Source: Bacteroidota bacterium (GTDB lineage: Bacteria; Bacteroidota; Ignavibacteria; UBA10030; UBA6906). From it: a stretch of 11,809 nt of DNA. The stretch spans positions 1-11,809 of the forward strand of contig JAGDMJ010000055.1 in assembly GCA_017860555.1 (NCBI GenBank), read 5' to 3'. Shown here one piece after another: positions 6,353 to 11,809 of the stretch; within the stretch, counting starts at the first letter, position 1; each line of letters begins with the position of its first letter. The translations under genes were made by a program, and so were the position numbers. The notes beneath the pieces were generated by a model. The model made no database searches, was not told the DNA's origin, and saw only the letters and a program-made list of their open reading frames with translations.

Positions 6353-7798
6353 TTATTTCTGGCCTCCTGCTTCTCTTGACGCCTCTAGGTATTCATGTAT
6401 CGACGCCGCGGCCTTCTTCCCGTCGCGCATAGCCAGGATCACCGTGGCGCCACCGCGCGCAAGGTCTCCACCGGCGAAAATGCCGGACCGGCTGGTTGCT
6501 TGCGTGTCATTCGTCACCACCGTCCCCCGCTTGCTTGTCTCGAGCCCCGGGGTGGTGGACTGAATGATCGGGTTGGGTTTCTGACCGATCGCTTCGATGA
6601 GGGTTCCGATCTCGACGACGAACTCGGAGCCCACGACCGGCACCGGCCTGCGCCGACCGGACTCATCAGGCTCACCCAGTTCCATGCGCTGGCATTCGAC
6701 GCCGGACACCCAGTTGTCCTTGTCGCCCAGGATCCGCGTGGGATTGGTCAGGAGAAGGAACTGGATCCCCTCCTGCTCGGCGTGGTGAATTTCCTCTTCG
6801 CGGGCGGGCATTTCTCCCCGCGAGCGACGGTAGATCAGGTACGCTTTTTCCGCGCCGAGGCGCTTCGCGGTTCGCACGGCGTCCATGGCAGTATTTCCGC
6901 CGCCGATCACGGCGACCTGCTTGCCAATCTTCACCGGGGTGTCAACGTCGGGGAATTTGAACGCCCCCATCAGATTGACGCGCGTGAGGAATTCGTTCGC
7001 GGAGTAGACGCCGCTCAAGCTCTCTCCCGGGATGCCCATGAATGTGGGCGTCCCCGCGCCGGTACCGAGAAAGATGGCTTTGAAGCCCCACTCATCAAAG
7101 AGCTCGTCGATTGTCGCGGTCCGCCCAATGACGAAATTGGTGTAGATCTCGACCCCCAGCGCCTTGATCCGATCGGTTTCCAGGTCAAGGATCTCCTTCG
7201 GAAGGCGGAACTCCGGGATGCCGTACCGAAGCACCCCGCCGACGGCATGCAATGCCTCGAAGATCGTCACCTGATAACCAAGCTTGGCCAGCTCTGCCGC
7301 GCACGTAAGCCCCGCCGGTCCGGATCCAACGATGGCCACCTTCTCTTCCCGTTTCTCGGTGATCGTGGGATTGACGAAGAGGTTGTTCTTCATTTCGTAG
7401 TCGGCCACGAAGCGCTCCAATTTTCCGATCGCGACCGGCGTGAATTTCTTTCCCAGGACACACAGTTCCTCGCATTGTGTTTCCTGCGGGCAGACACGGC
7501 CGCAGATGGCGGGAAGGTAGTTGGCCTCACGGATCTTGTTCACCGCGCCGACGTAATCCTTTTCCATCACCAGCTGGATGAACCCGCGGATATCGATGCC
7601 CACCGGGCAGCCATCGGTGCAGAGCGGCTCTTTGCATTCCAGACAGCGCGTGCTCTCGACGATGGAGCGCTCCTCGTCGAACCCGAATGAGACCTCCAGG
7701 AAGTTGGTCGAACGGGCATCGGCCGGCTGCTCGAGCGACTCCTGCCGCTTGATCTTCATCCGTTCCGAAGGCTTGAGGGGATTCCTGCGGTCGGTCAT
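6353..7798 (-). CDS. nfnB: NfnB: large subunit of NADH-dependent ferredoxin:NADP+ oxidoreductase (GltA/SudA-like)
   Basis: A 481-residue flavoprotein. The N-terminal ferredoxin-like region has eight cysteines in two groups: C52, C55, C60, C64 (CLECKEPLCTDGC) and C99, C103, C109, C113 (CGRVCPQETQCEELC), fitting two [4Fe-4S] clusters. Residues 154-180 are the FAD Rossmann motif (VGSGPAGLTCAAELAKLGY); 295-315 is the NADP(H) motif (VIGGGNTAMDAVRTAKRLG). The end has the AIGQKPN and FAGGDLARGGATVILAM signatures. The same fold is used by homotetrameric GltA and by glutamate synthase small subunits. The adjacent NfnA-type gene makes the bifurcating NfnAB (SudAB) assignment the best. That complex couples reduced ferredoxin plus NADH to reduction of two NADP+, or the reverse, in the cytoplasm. 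Its ATG overlaps the nfnA stop by 4 bp, so translation is coupled. The alternative is a GltA-type glutamate synthase; no large glutamate synthase gene is in the window. Confidence 0.9.
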   Translation of the reverse strand: MTDRRNPLKPSERMKIKRQESLEQPADARSTNFLEVSFGFDEERSIVESTRCLECKEPLCTDGCPVGIDIRGFIQLVMEKDYVGAVNKIREANYLPAICGRVCPQETQCEELCVLGKKFTPVAIGKLERFVADYEMKNNLFVNPTITEKREEKVAIVGSGPAGLTCAAELAKLGYQVTIFEALHAVGGVLRYGIPEFRLPKEILDLETDRIKALGVEIYTNFVIGRTATIDELFDEWGFKAIFLGTGAGTPTFMGIPGESLSGVYSANEFLTRVNLMGAFKFPDVDTPVKIGKQVAVIGGGNTAMDAVRTAKRLGAEKAYLIYRRSRGEMPAREEEIHHAEQEGIQFLLLTNPTRILGDKDNWVSGVECQRMELGEPDESGRRRPVPVVGSEFVVEIGTLIEAIGQKPNPIIQSTTPGLETSKRGTVVTNDTQATSRSGIFAGGDLARGGATVILAMRDGKKAAASIHEYLEASREAGGQK

Positions 7799-8652
7799 GC
7801 GAGTTCCCTCCTCATGGTGCCGGTGAGCCTGCAGAGGTGCGCCTGCTCGTCGGACACTTTTTCCATATCCACGTACGTTCTGTTGCGCATCATCAGCTCG
7901 TCAAAGTCCACCTGGTGCCCGTCGAATTCCGGTCCATCCACGCACGCGAACTTCATCTTGCCGCCGATCGTAACGCGGCAGCCGCCGCACATGCCTGTGC
8001 CGTCCACCATGATTGTGTTGAGGCTCACGTAGGTGTGCACGTTGAAAGGGCGCGTTACGTTGCTGACCGCCTTCATCATGGGAAGGGGACCGATGGCGTA
8101 GACCGCATGGATGGGTTCGGTGCCCTTGAGAAGGTCGGTGAGCTGATCGGTGACGAAGCCCTTTCGCGCATAGCTGCCGTCATCGGTCGTCACATAGACG
8201 GCGTGGGAACATTGGCGCATTTCCTCTTCGAGGATGACCAGCTCTTTCGTCCGTGCGCCGATGATTGTATGGACGCTGTTCCCGGCCGCTTTCAGCGCGC
8301 AGGCGATGGGGTAGAGCTCCGCGGTTCCAACCCCTCCCCCGATGCACGCAACGGTTCCGTGGTTCTCGATGGGCGTGGGATTGCCGAGGGGACCTACAAC
8401 ATCCTGGATGCCCTCGCCCGCGTTCTTCATCGCAAGGAGTTTTGTGGTCTTGCCGATCGACTGCACGATCAGCGTGATGGTGCCCGCTGCGGGATCGCTA
8501 TCGGCAATGGTCAAGGGGATACGCTCGCCCGTGGCATCCACCCGGATCATGACGAAATTGCCCGCCTTCCGTTTTCGAGCGATGAAGGGGGCCTTGATGA
8601 CGAACTTCGTGATCGTTGGTGCCAGAACACTCTTTTCTACAATGGGGAACAT
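7795..8652 (-). CDS. nfnA: NfnA: small subunit of NADH-dependent ferredoxin:NADP+ oxidoreductase (SudB-like)
   Basis: 285 residues from ATG 8652, in the ferredoxin-NADP reductase/PyrK fold. The N-terminal FAD barrel (about 1-95) includes RIPLTIADSD and VVGPLGNP. The NAD-binding part follows with CIGGGVGTAELYPIACAL (about 103-120), and IGPLPMMKAV lies at about 187-196. The [2Fe-2S] site is near the C-terminus: D217-GTGM-C222-GG-C225, and C237. In PyrK the D217 position is a cysteine; known NfnA structures use three Cys and one Asp, so D217 favours NfnA over PyrK. An in-frame GTG at 8658 would add two residues, but AAGGG is well spaced only for ATG 8652. It is first in the order nfnA-nfnB-DASS. 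NfnA binds NADH; its FAD is the bifurcating partner's electron outlet in described complexes (family knowledge). Upstream lies a sigma54-like sequence. Confidence 0.9.
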   Translation of the reverse strand: MFPIVEKSVLAPTITKFVIKAPFIARKRKAGNFVMIRVDATGERIPLTIADSDPAAGTITLIVQSIGKTTKLLAMKNAGEGIQDVVGPLGNPTPIENHGTVACIGGGVGTAELYPIACALKAAGNSVHTIIGARTKELVILEEEMRQCSHAVYVTTDDGSYARKGFVTDQLTDLLKGTEPIHAVYAIGPLPMMKAVSNVTRPFNVHTYVSLNTIMVDGTGMCGGCRVTIGGKMKFACVDGPEFDGHQVDFDELMMRNRTYVDMEKVSDEQAHLCRLTGTMRRELA

Positions 8653-8701
8653 GGGCACCCTTATATGGAAATATCCGAAAATGATAGTTTTCTATAGAGG
8701 T

Positions 8702-8717
8702 AACAACTGATGTGCCA
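8702..8717 (-). promoter_or_regulatory. Candidate sigma54-type promoter upstream of nfnA, one mismatch in the -12 element
   Basis: On the minus strand TGGCAC (8717-8712), five bases, then TTGTT (8706-8702). The sigma54 consensus is TGGCAC-N5-TTGCW; the only deviation is T for the -12 C. A start near 8691 would give a leader of about 39 nt to the nfnA ATG, and the leader is AT-rich. It is well placed but the mismatch is at a conserved base, so support is moderate to low. Confidence 0.33.
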
Positions 8718-8831
8718 GCCCGGGGGAGGAGGAGGGAGCGTAAAAAGAGGCTCAGATTGCAGGGAATGGGCTTCTTGATGCGATTGCTATGTTGGAAAAT
8801 GCGGCGATTTATCAAAAACTGGAAAACTCAA

Positions 8832-8884
8832 CCCCCCCTCCCCCCCGGAGAGAAGGGAGCCGGGGGTGGGGGGGGAGGGGGGGG
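8832..8884 (-). terminator. Extreme C-tract/G-tract inverted repeat, probable terminator of argD
   Basis: The left arm is seven C, T, seven C (8832-8846). The right arm is eight G, A, eight G (8868-8884). They can form a stem of about 15 bp around a 21-nt loop, with an alternative inner fold using GG...CC and five G (8847-8848, 8860-8866). It starts 10 bp beyond the argD stop. On the argD strand it is followed by T-rich sequence (TTGAGTTTTCCAGTTTTT), as in an intrinsic terminator. The + strand also has four G runs that meet the G-quadruplex pattern. Confidence 0.6.
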
Positions 8885-8893
8885 AGCAGTTCC

Positions 8894-10081
8894 CTACCCT
8901 TTTACCCCTTCCAGCACATCTTCCAGCGCGGTCACGGTGGTGCTTACCTGGTCAGGAGTCACGATCATCGGGGGCAGGAGCCGGAGCACGGTGCGATCCG
9001 TGCCGTTGATCAGGATGTGGTGCTTTTCACGCATTGCCGCGACGAGCGGATCGGCCTCCTGGTTCAGCTCGATGCCTGCCATCAATCCCATCACGCGCAC
9101 TTCTTTGATGATGGCTGGGAATGCGGAGCGGAGCCTCTCGAACTCCTTCTTCATGAGCCCTCCCATCTTCGAAGCGTGCAGCATCAGGTTCTTCCCGATG
9201 ATCTCTTCGATGACCGCGATACCGGCGGCGCAGGCCACGGGGTTCCCGCCGAAGGTCGTCCCATGCATGCCCGGCTCAAGCACGTTGGCGACATCGGGAT
9301 GCGCAAGGATGCCGCCGAGCGGGAGCCCGCCGCCGATCGGCTTTGCCACCACCACGATGTCAGGATGCACCCCCTCGTAATGCTGGAACGCGAAGAACTT
9401 CCCTGTGCGCCCGATGCCCGACTGGATCTCGTCGGCAACGAGGAGGAAGCCATACTTCTTGTGCAGATCAACCATCGTCTGCACGAAAGACGAGCTCACC
9501 GGACGAATGCCCCCTTCTCCCTGTACGAACTCCAGGACGACGGTGGCGGTCTGTGGCGCAATACTTGCGCGTAAGGATTCCGGATCATTGAACTCCGCAA
9601 CGCGGAAGCCTTCCAGGAACGGCCCAAAACCTTCCTTGTAGCGGGGACGGTCCATCAGCGAGAGCGCACCCATCGTACGGCCGTGGAACGCGTTCGATAT
9701 CGAGACGATCTCCGACTTCCCCCGGGTTGAGCCCCACCGGCGCACCAGCTTGATCGTTCCCTCGATCGCTTCCGTGCCGCTGTTGGCGAGGAACATTCGC
9801 TCGTATCCCCCGTGCTGCGTGATCAGCTCGGCCAGCCTGATCTGCGTCTCCTGCAGGAAGTAGTTCGAAAGATGCGTGAAGCGAGCGGCCTGATCGGCGA
9901 TCGCCTTCACGACCGCGGGATGCGCATAGCCGAGGGCGTTGACGGCGAGACCGGCGAACATGTCCAGATAGCGCGTGCCGTCGCGCGCGATCAGATACAT
10001 GCCTTCGGCCCATTCGATCTCGAGGGGGAGGCGCTTGTAGGTGTGAAAGAGGACGGCAGCTTCGCGCTCGCTCAGGTTCAT
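8894..10081 (-). CDS. argD: ArgD: acetylornithine aminotransferase (class III, PLP-dependent)
   Basis: 395 residues, the usual length. It converts N-acetylglutamate semialdehyde plus glutamate to N-acetylornithine and 2-oxoglutarate in the cytoplasm. Visible class III features are ANSGTEA (about 99-105) for the cofactor phosphate, NAFHGRTMG (130-138), the VADEIQSGIGRTG block with D217 contacting the pyridine nitrogen, and K247 (VVVAKPIGGG) as the Schiff-base lysine. GTTFGGNP follows at about 274-281. I choose ATG 10081 (MNLSEREAAV), preceded by GGAG, rather than the frame's first ATG at 10147, which would place the start inside the divergent promoter and add 22 residues foreign to the family. 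It diverges from argC and shares its operator/promoter region. Related aminotransferases for succinylornithine, ornithine or GABA have the same motifs; the argC-argJ neighbours decide for ArgD. Confidence 0.93.
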   Translation of the reverse strand: MNLSEREAAVLFHTYKRLPLEIEWAEGMYLIARDGTRYLDMFAGLAVNALGYAHPAVVKAIADQAARFTHLSNYFLQETQIRLAELITQHGGYERMFLANSGTEAIEGTIKLVRRWGSTRGKSEIVSISNAFHGRTMGALSLMDRPRYKEGFGPFLEGFRVAEFNDPESLRASIAPQTATVVLEFVQGEGGIRPVSSSFVQTMVDLHKKYGFLLVADEIQSGIGRTGKFFAFQHYEGVHPDIVVVAKPIGGGLPLGGILAHPDVANVLEPGMHGTTFGGNPVACAAGIAVIEEIIGKNLMLHASKMGGLMKKEFERLRSAFPAIIKEVRVMGLMAGIELNQEADPLVAAMREKHHILINGTDRTVLRLLPPMIVTPDQVSTTVTALEDVLEGVKG

Positions 10082-10131
10082 GACGTTTGGTTCTCCGGCA
10101 GTCCGAGAGAATGGATTACGCAAAAAAGTTC

Positions 10132-10160
10132 TTGCATAATAATACACAATAATGTATATT
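10132..10160 (+). promoter_or_regulatory. argC-argJ promoter (sigma70 type) inside the ARG boxes
   Basis: TTGCAT at 10132-10137 as -35, a 17-bp spacer, TATATT at 10155-10160 as -10, and a predicted start near 10167. The leader to the argC GTG is then about 37 nt and carries GGGGAGGAG. The -35 lies in box 1 and the -10 in box 2. Confidence 0.65.
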
Positions 10161-10167
10161 TATGCAA
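10139..10167 (-). promoter_or_regulatory. argD promoter (sigma70 type), fully overlapping the argC promoter
   Basis: On the minus strand TTGCAT (10167-10162) as -35, a 17-bp spacer, TATTAT (10144-10139) as -10, and a predicted start near 10132, giving a leader of about 50 nt. It is the mirror image of the argC promoter on the same DNA, so two polymerases could not occupy both at once. Confidence 0.62.
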
Positions 10168-10191
10168 GTGGAAACGTTATCCATATCGTCT

Positions 10192-10206
10192 GGGGAGGAG
10201 GATGTG
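10192..10206 (+). promoter_or_regulatory. Ribosome binding site and GTG start that fix the argC start
   Basis: GGGGAGGAG (10192-10200), then GAT, then GTG at 10204. The earlier in-frame ATG at 10162 lies in the operator and upstream of the predicted transcription start, so GTG is the start. Confidence 0.8.
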
Positions 10207-11220
10207 ATCCGTGCGGGTATTGTCGGTGCGTCGGGCTACAGCGGAGCGGAACTGATGCGTCTGCTTCTGCCGCGCGCTGATGTGTCCATCGAAGTCGTGA
10301 CCGCGGCGTCGTCGGCAGGGCAGCGGGTGGATGCGCTCTATCCGTCGCTTGCCGGCCGAACGTCGCTTGCGTATGAGCAGTTCGACTCCTCCCGCTTTGC
10401 CGGGCTGGACGTGGCGTTCATCTCGCTTCCCTCGGGGGAAGGGATGAAGGTGGTCCCGTTGCTCGTGGGGAACGTGAAGCATGTCATCGACCTGGGCGGG
10501 GATTTCCGGCTGCAGTCTGCCGAAACCTATCAGCTCTATTATAAGCACCAGCATACGGCCACCGCGCTGTTGCCGGAAGCCGTCTACGGGCTGCCCGAGT
10601 TGAACAAGGGGGGGTTGAAGACCGCCCGCCTTGTGGCTAATCCGGGCTGCTACCCGACCAGCGCGATCCTCGGGCTCCTCCCGGCTCTTGTACGCGGGAC
10701 GGTGGAGGAGAAGGGGATCGTGATAAATGCCCTTTCGGGCGTCTCGGGCGCCGGACGAAGCTCGAGCGTGGAAATGAGCTTTACCGAACTCAACGAGAAC
10801 ATCCGCGCCTACAAGGTCGGGAACCATCAGCATATCCCGGAGATCCAGTCGGTCCTGAGTGGAGCGTGCGGCAAGGACGTGTCACTTTCCTTTATTCCTC
10901 ATCTCGTCCCGCTGACCCGCGGGATCTACAGCACAATCCACGCGCAGCTCACGCAGAAGATCTCCACCGAGGACGTGCTCGCATTGTACGAGTCGTACTA
11001 CGCCGATGCCCCCTTCGTGCGCGTCCTGCGCACGATACCGGAGCTGCGGGGAGTGACCGGCACAAACTACTGCGATATTGGCCTGTACGTGCAGGAACGG
11101 ACCGGCCAGCTTGTCATCCTGTCCGCCATTGACAACCTGGTCAAGGGGGCGGCCGGACAGGCGATTCAGAACATGAACATTCTCTTCGGTCTACCGGAGG
11201 AGAAAGGGTTGAATGGTTAA
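10204..11220 (+). CDS. argC: ArgC: N-acetyl-gamma-glutamyl-phosphate reductase
   Basis: 338 residues from the GTG, typical for the family. It reduces N-acetylglutamyl-5-phosphate to N-acetylglutamate 5-semialdehyde with NADPH, in the cytoplasm. The NADP-binding start is IRAGIVGASGYSGAEL (G8-A-S-G-Y-S-G14). The catalytic cysteine is C149 in ANPGCYPTSA. The GNHQHIPEI motif carries H208 and H210, one of which serves as the general acid/base in the family. The C-terminal segment has TGTNYCDIG and DNLVKGAAGQAIQNMN, a strong ArgC signature. It is the first gene of a plus-strand operon and its last codons overlap the argJ start by 8 bp. Regulation by ArgR is expected from the upstream ARG boxes. Nothing in the frame is broken. 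Confidence 0.96.
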   Translation: MIRAGIVGASGYSGAELMRLLLPRADVSIEVVTAASSAGQRVDALYPSLAGRTSLAYEQFDSSRFAGLDVAFISLPSGEGMKVVPLLVGNVKHVIDLGGDFRLQSAETYQLYYKHQHTATALLPEAVYGLPELNKGGLKTARLVANPGCYPTSAILGLLPALVRGTVEEKGIVINALSGVSGAGRSSSVEMSFTELNENIRAYKVGNHQHIPEIQSVLSGACGKDVSLSFIPHLVPLTRGIYSTIHAQLTQKISTEDVLALYESYYADAPFVRVLRTIPELRGVTGTNYCDIGLYVQERTGQLVILSAIDNLVKGAAGQAIQNMNILFGLPEEKGLNG

Positions 11221-11809
11221 GGACATCGAAGGAGGGGTCACGGCAGCGCAAGGGTTCCGCGCGGCCGGGATCCACGCCGGCATCAAGAAAAAGAAAAAGG
11301 ATCTTGCAATCGTCGTCTCAGACCACCCGGCCGTCGTGGCCGGAGTCTTCACCAAGAACAAAGTTGTCGCGGCTCCGCTGGTGGTGGACCGCATGCAAAT
11401 GGAAAAAAGCCCCCGGGCCCGCGCGATCGTGGTCAATAGCGGCAACGCCAACGCCTGCACCGGCGAGCGCGGCCTGCAGGATGCCTGGCAGATGGTGGCC
11501 TCGACGGCATTGGCGCTCGGTGTTCCCCGGGACGAGGTCTACGTTTCATCCACCGGCGTCATCGGTCAAACCCTGCCCATGGAGAACATCATCTCGGGTA
11601 TCACGGCGGCGGCCCCGCTGGTTTCGCGCGAAGGACATGCCGACGCTGCGGAGTCGATCCTGACCACGGACACCTTCGTGAAAGAGGTTGCGGTGGCGGT
11701 GACCCTGGGCGGCGTCGACGTGGTGATCGGAGGAATGGCCAAAGGCTCCGGCATGATCGCGCCCAATATGGCCACCATGCTGGCCTTCATCACGACCGAT
11801 GCGCGCATA
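11213..11809 (+). CDS. argJ: ArgJ: glutamate N-acetyltransferase / ornithine acetyltransferase, 3' end beyond the window
   Basis: 199 residues are visible and the frame is still open at the right edge; the full family length is about 390-410. ArgJ moves the acetyl group from N-acetylornithine to glutamate, recycling it, and in bifunctional forms also uses acetyl-CoA. Landmarks are GFRAAGIHAGIKKKKKDLAIVVSD near the N-terminus, AGVFTKNKVVAAP, VVNSGNANACTG, VSSTGVIGQTLPM (oxyanion-hole Thr-Gly region), and KGSGMIAPNMATMLAFITTDA with T188, the residue expected to become the nucleophile of the beta chain after self-cleavage between Ala and Thr. ATG 11213 overlaps argC by 8 bp, and GGAGGAG (11196-11202) precedes it, so translation is coupled. 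Presence of argJ indicates the cyclic arginine pathway. Mono- versus bifunctional activity cannot be told from the sequence. Confidence 0.95.
   Translation, partial: MVKDIEGGVTAAQGFRAAGIHAGIKKKKKDLAIVVSDHPAVVAGVFTKNKVVAAPLVVDRMQMEKSPRARAIVVNSGNANACTGERGLQDAWQMVASTALALGVPRDEVYVSSTGVIGQTLPMENIISGITAAAPLVSREGHADAAESILTTDTFVKEVAVAVTLGGVDVVIGGMAKGSGMIAPNMATMLAFITTDARI

Larger units (their letters stand above)
10131..10168. promoter_or_regulatory. Probable ArgR operator: two ARG-box palindromes in a 38-bp near-symmetric site
   Basis: Box 1 is TGCATAATAATACA (10133-10146) and box 2 is TGTATATTTATGCA (10153-10166). Both fit TGNAT-W4-ATNCA, the core of the ARG box (TGAAT-W4-ATTCA). The box centres are exactly 20 bp apart, as expected for one ArgR/AhrC hexamer on paired boxes. 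The whole 38 bp is an imperfect palindrome with exact 9-bp outer arms, CTTGCATAA and TTATGCAAG, so the site is symmetric between the two divergent genes. The regulator is inferred; no argR gene is in the window. Confidence 0.75.

Noticed and set aside
6395..7690. 431-codon open frame on the + strand
   Set aside because: It is the antisense of nfnB, has no recognisable domain and is rich in H/R/G typical of shadow frames in GC-rich genes.
7837..8697. 286-codon open frame on the + strand
   Set aside because: Antisense to nfnA, whose motifs and spacing are convincing; no domain visible in the shadow.
8789..9574. 261-codon open frame on the + strand covering the G-tract
   Set aside because: Antisense to argD and runs through a homopolymer tract; no domain.
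10162..10203. ATG 10162 as argC start
   Set aside because: It lies inside the operator palindrome, upstream of the predicted transcription start, and adds 14 residues before the standard ArgC N-terminus.
11285..11302. A-rich lysine tract in argJ as a programmed frameshift site
   Set aside because: It encodes five lysines in frame at a position where ArgJ proteins normally carry a Lys-rich GIKK...KKDLA stretch; no overlapping product is apparent.

Overview
The window is about 11.8 kb of moderately GC-rich bacterial chromosome (my impression is 55-60% GC in the genes). It is densely packed, with no rRNA, tRNA, transposase, phage gene or CRISPR array visible. The gene content suggests a flagellated, Gram-negative-type bacterium. 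A lineage in the Bacteroidota/Chlorobiota/Ignavibacteriota/Calditrichota area is my best guess. It rests on the Spy-like secreted protein, the receiver proteins with a C-terminal Cys-pair module, and the NfnAB and ArgC/J/D style. No marker in the window settles the phylum.

Region 1 (1-4007, + strand) is a signalling block. It opens with the tail of one response regulator and a complete tandem paralogue; both end in a C-x2-C...C-P-E-C putative zinc-binding tail instead of a DNA-binding domain. A small one-helix membrane protein follows (1005-1175). Next is a protein whose C-terminal half reads as the flagellar rod-junction protein FliE, then an HDOD protein and a soluble GAF-type histidine kinase whose start overlaps the HDOD stop. 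FliE is the only structural flagellar gene here, surrounded by phosphorelay and HDOD genes, which hints at motility control or at the edge of a flagellar cluster lying to the left.

Region 2 (4008-8893) holds a short stretch that looks like the remnant of an Ig-like (ASH/DUF1573-type) protein, followed by a minus-strand series. Read in the direction of transcription this is nfnA-nfnB (electron-bifurcating NADH-dependent ferredoxin:NADP oxidoreductase), a DASS-family dicarboxylate transporter, and a secreted Spy/CpxP-like protein. nfnA and nfnB overlap by 4 bp.

Region 3 (8894-11809) is arginine biosynthesis: argD on the minus strand, diverging from argC-argJ on the plus strand, with argJ cut by the window end. 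The 122-bp argD-argC gap carries the clearest regulatory structure in the window. Two ARG-box-like palindromes with centres 20 bp apart sit exactly on two fully overlapping, divergent sigma70-type promoters. An ArgR hexamer bound there would shut both arms. Together argC, argJ and argD cover the acetylated-intermediate steps from N-acetylglutamyl phosphate to ornithine. NfnAB could supply the NADPH that ArgC consumes, although nothing in the sequence links their regulation.

Between argD and nfnA lies an extreme C-tract/G-tract inverted repeat that is both a probable terminator and a canonical G-quadruplex motif. No clearly novel system is visible. The most unusual points are the Cys-tailed receiver pair, the isolated FliE inside an HDOD/kinase cluster, the symmetric arg control region, and two near-consensus sigma54-type promoter sequences.
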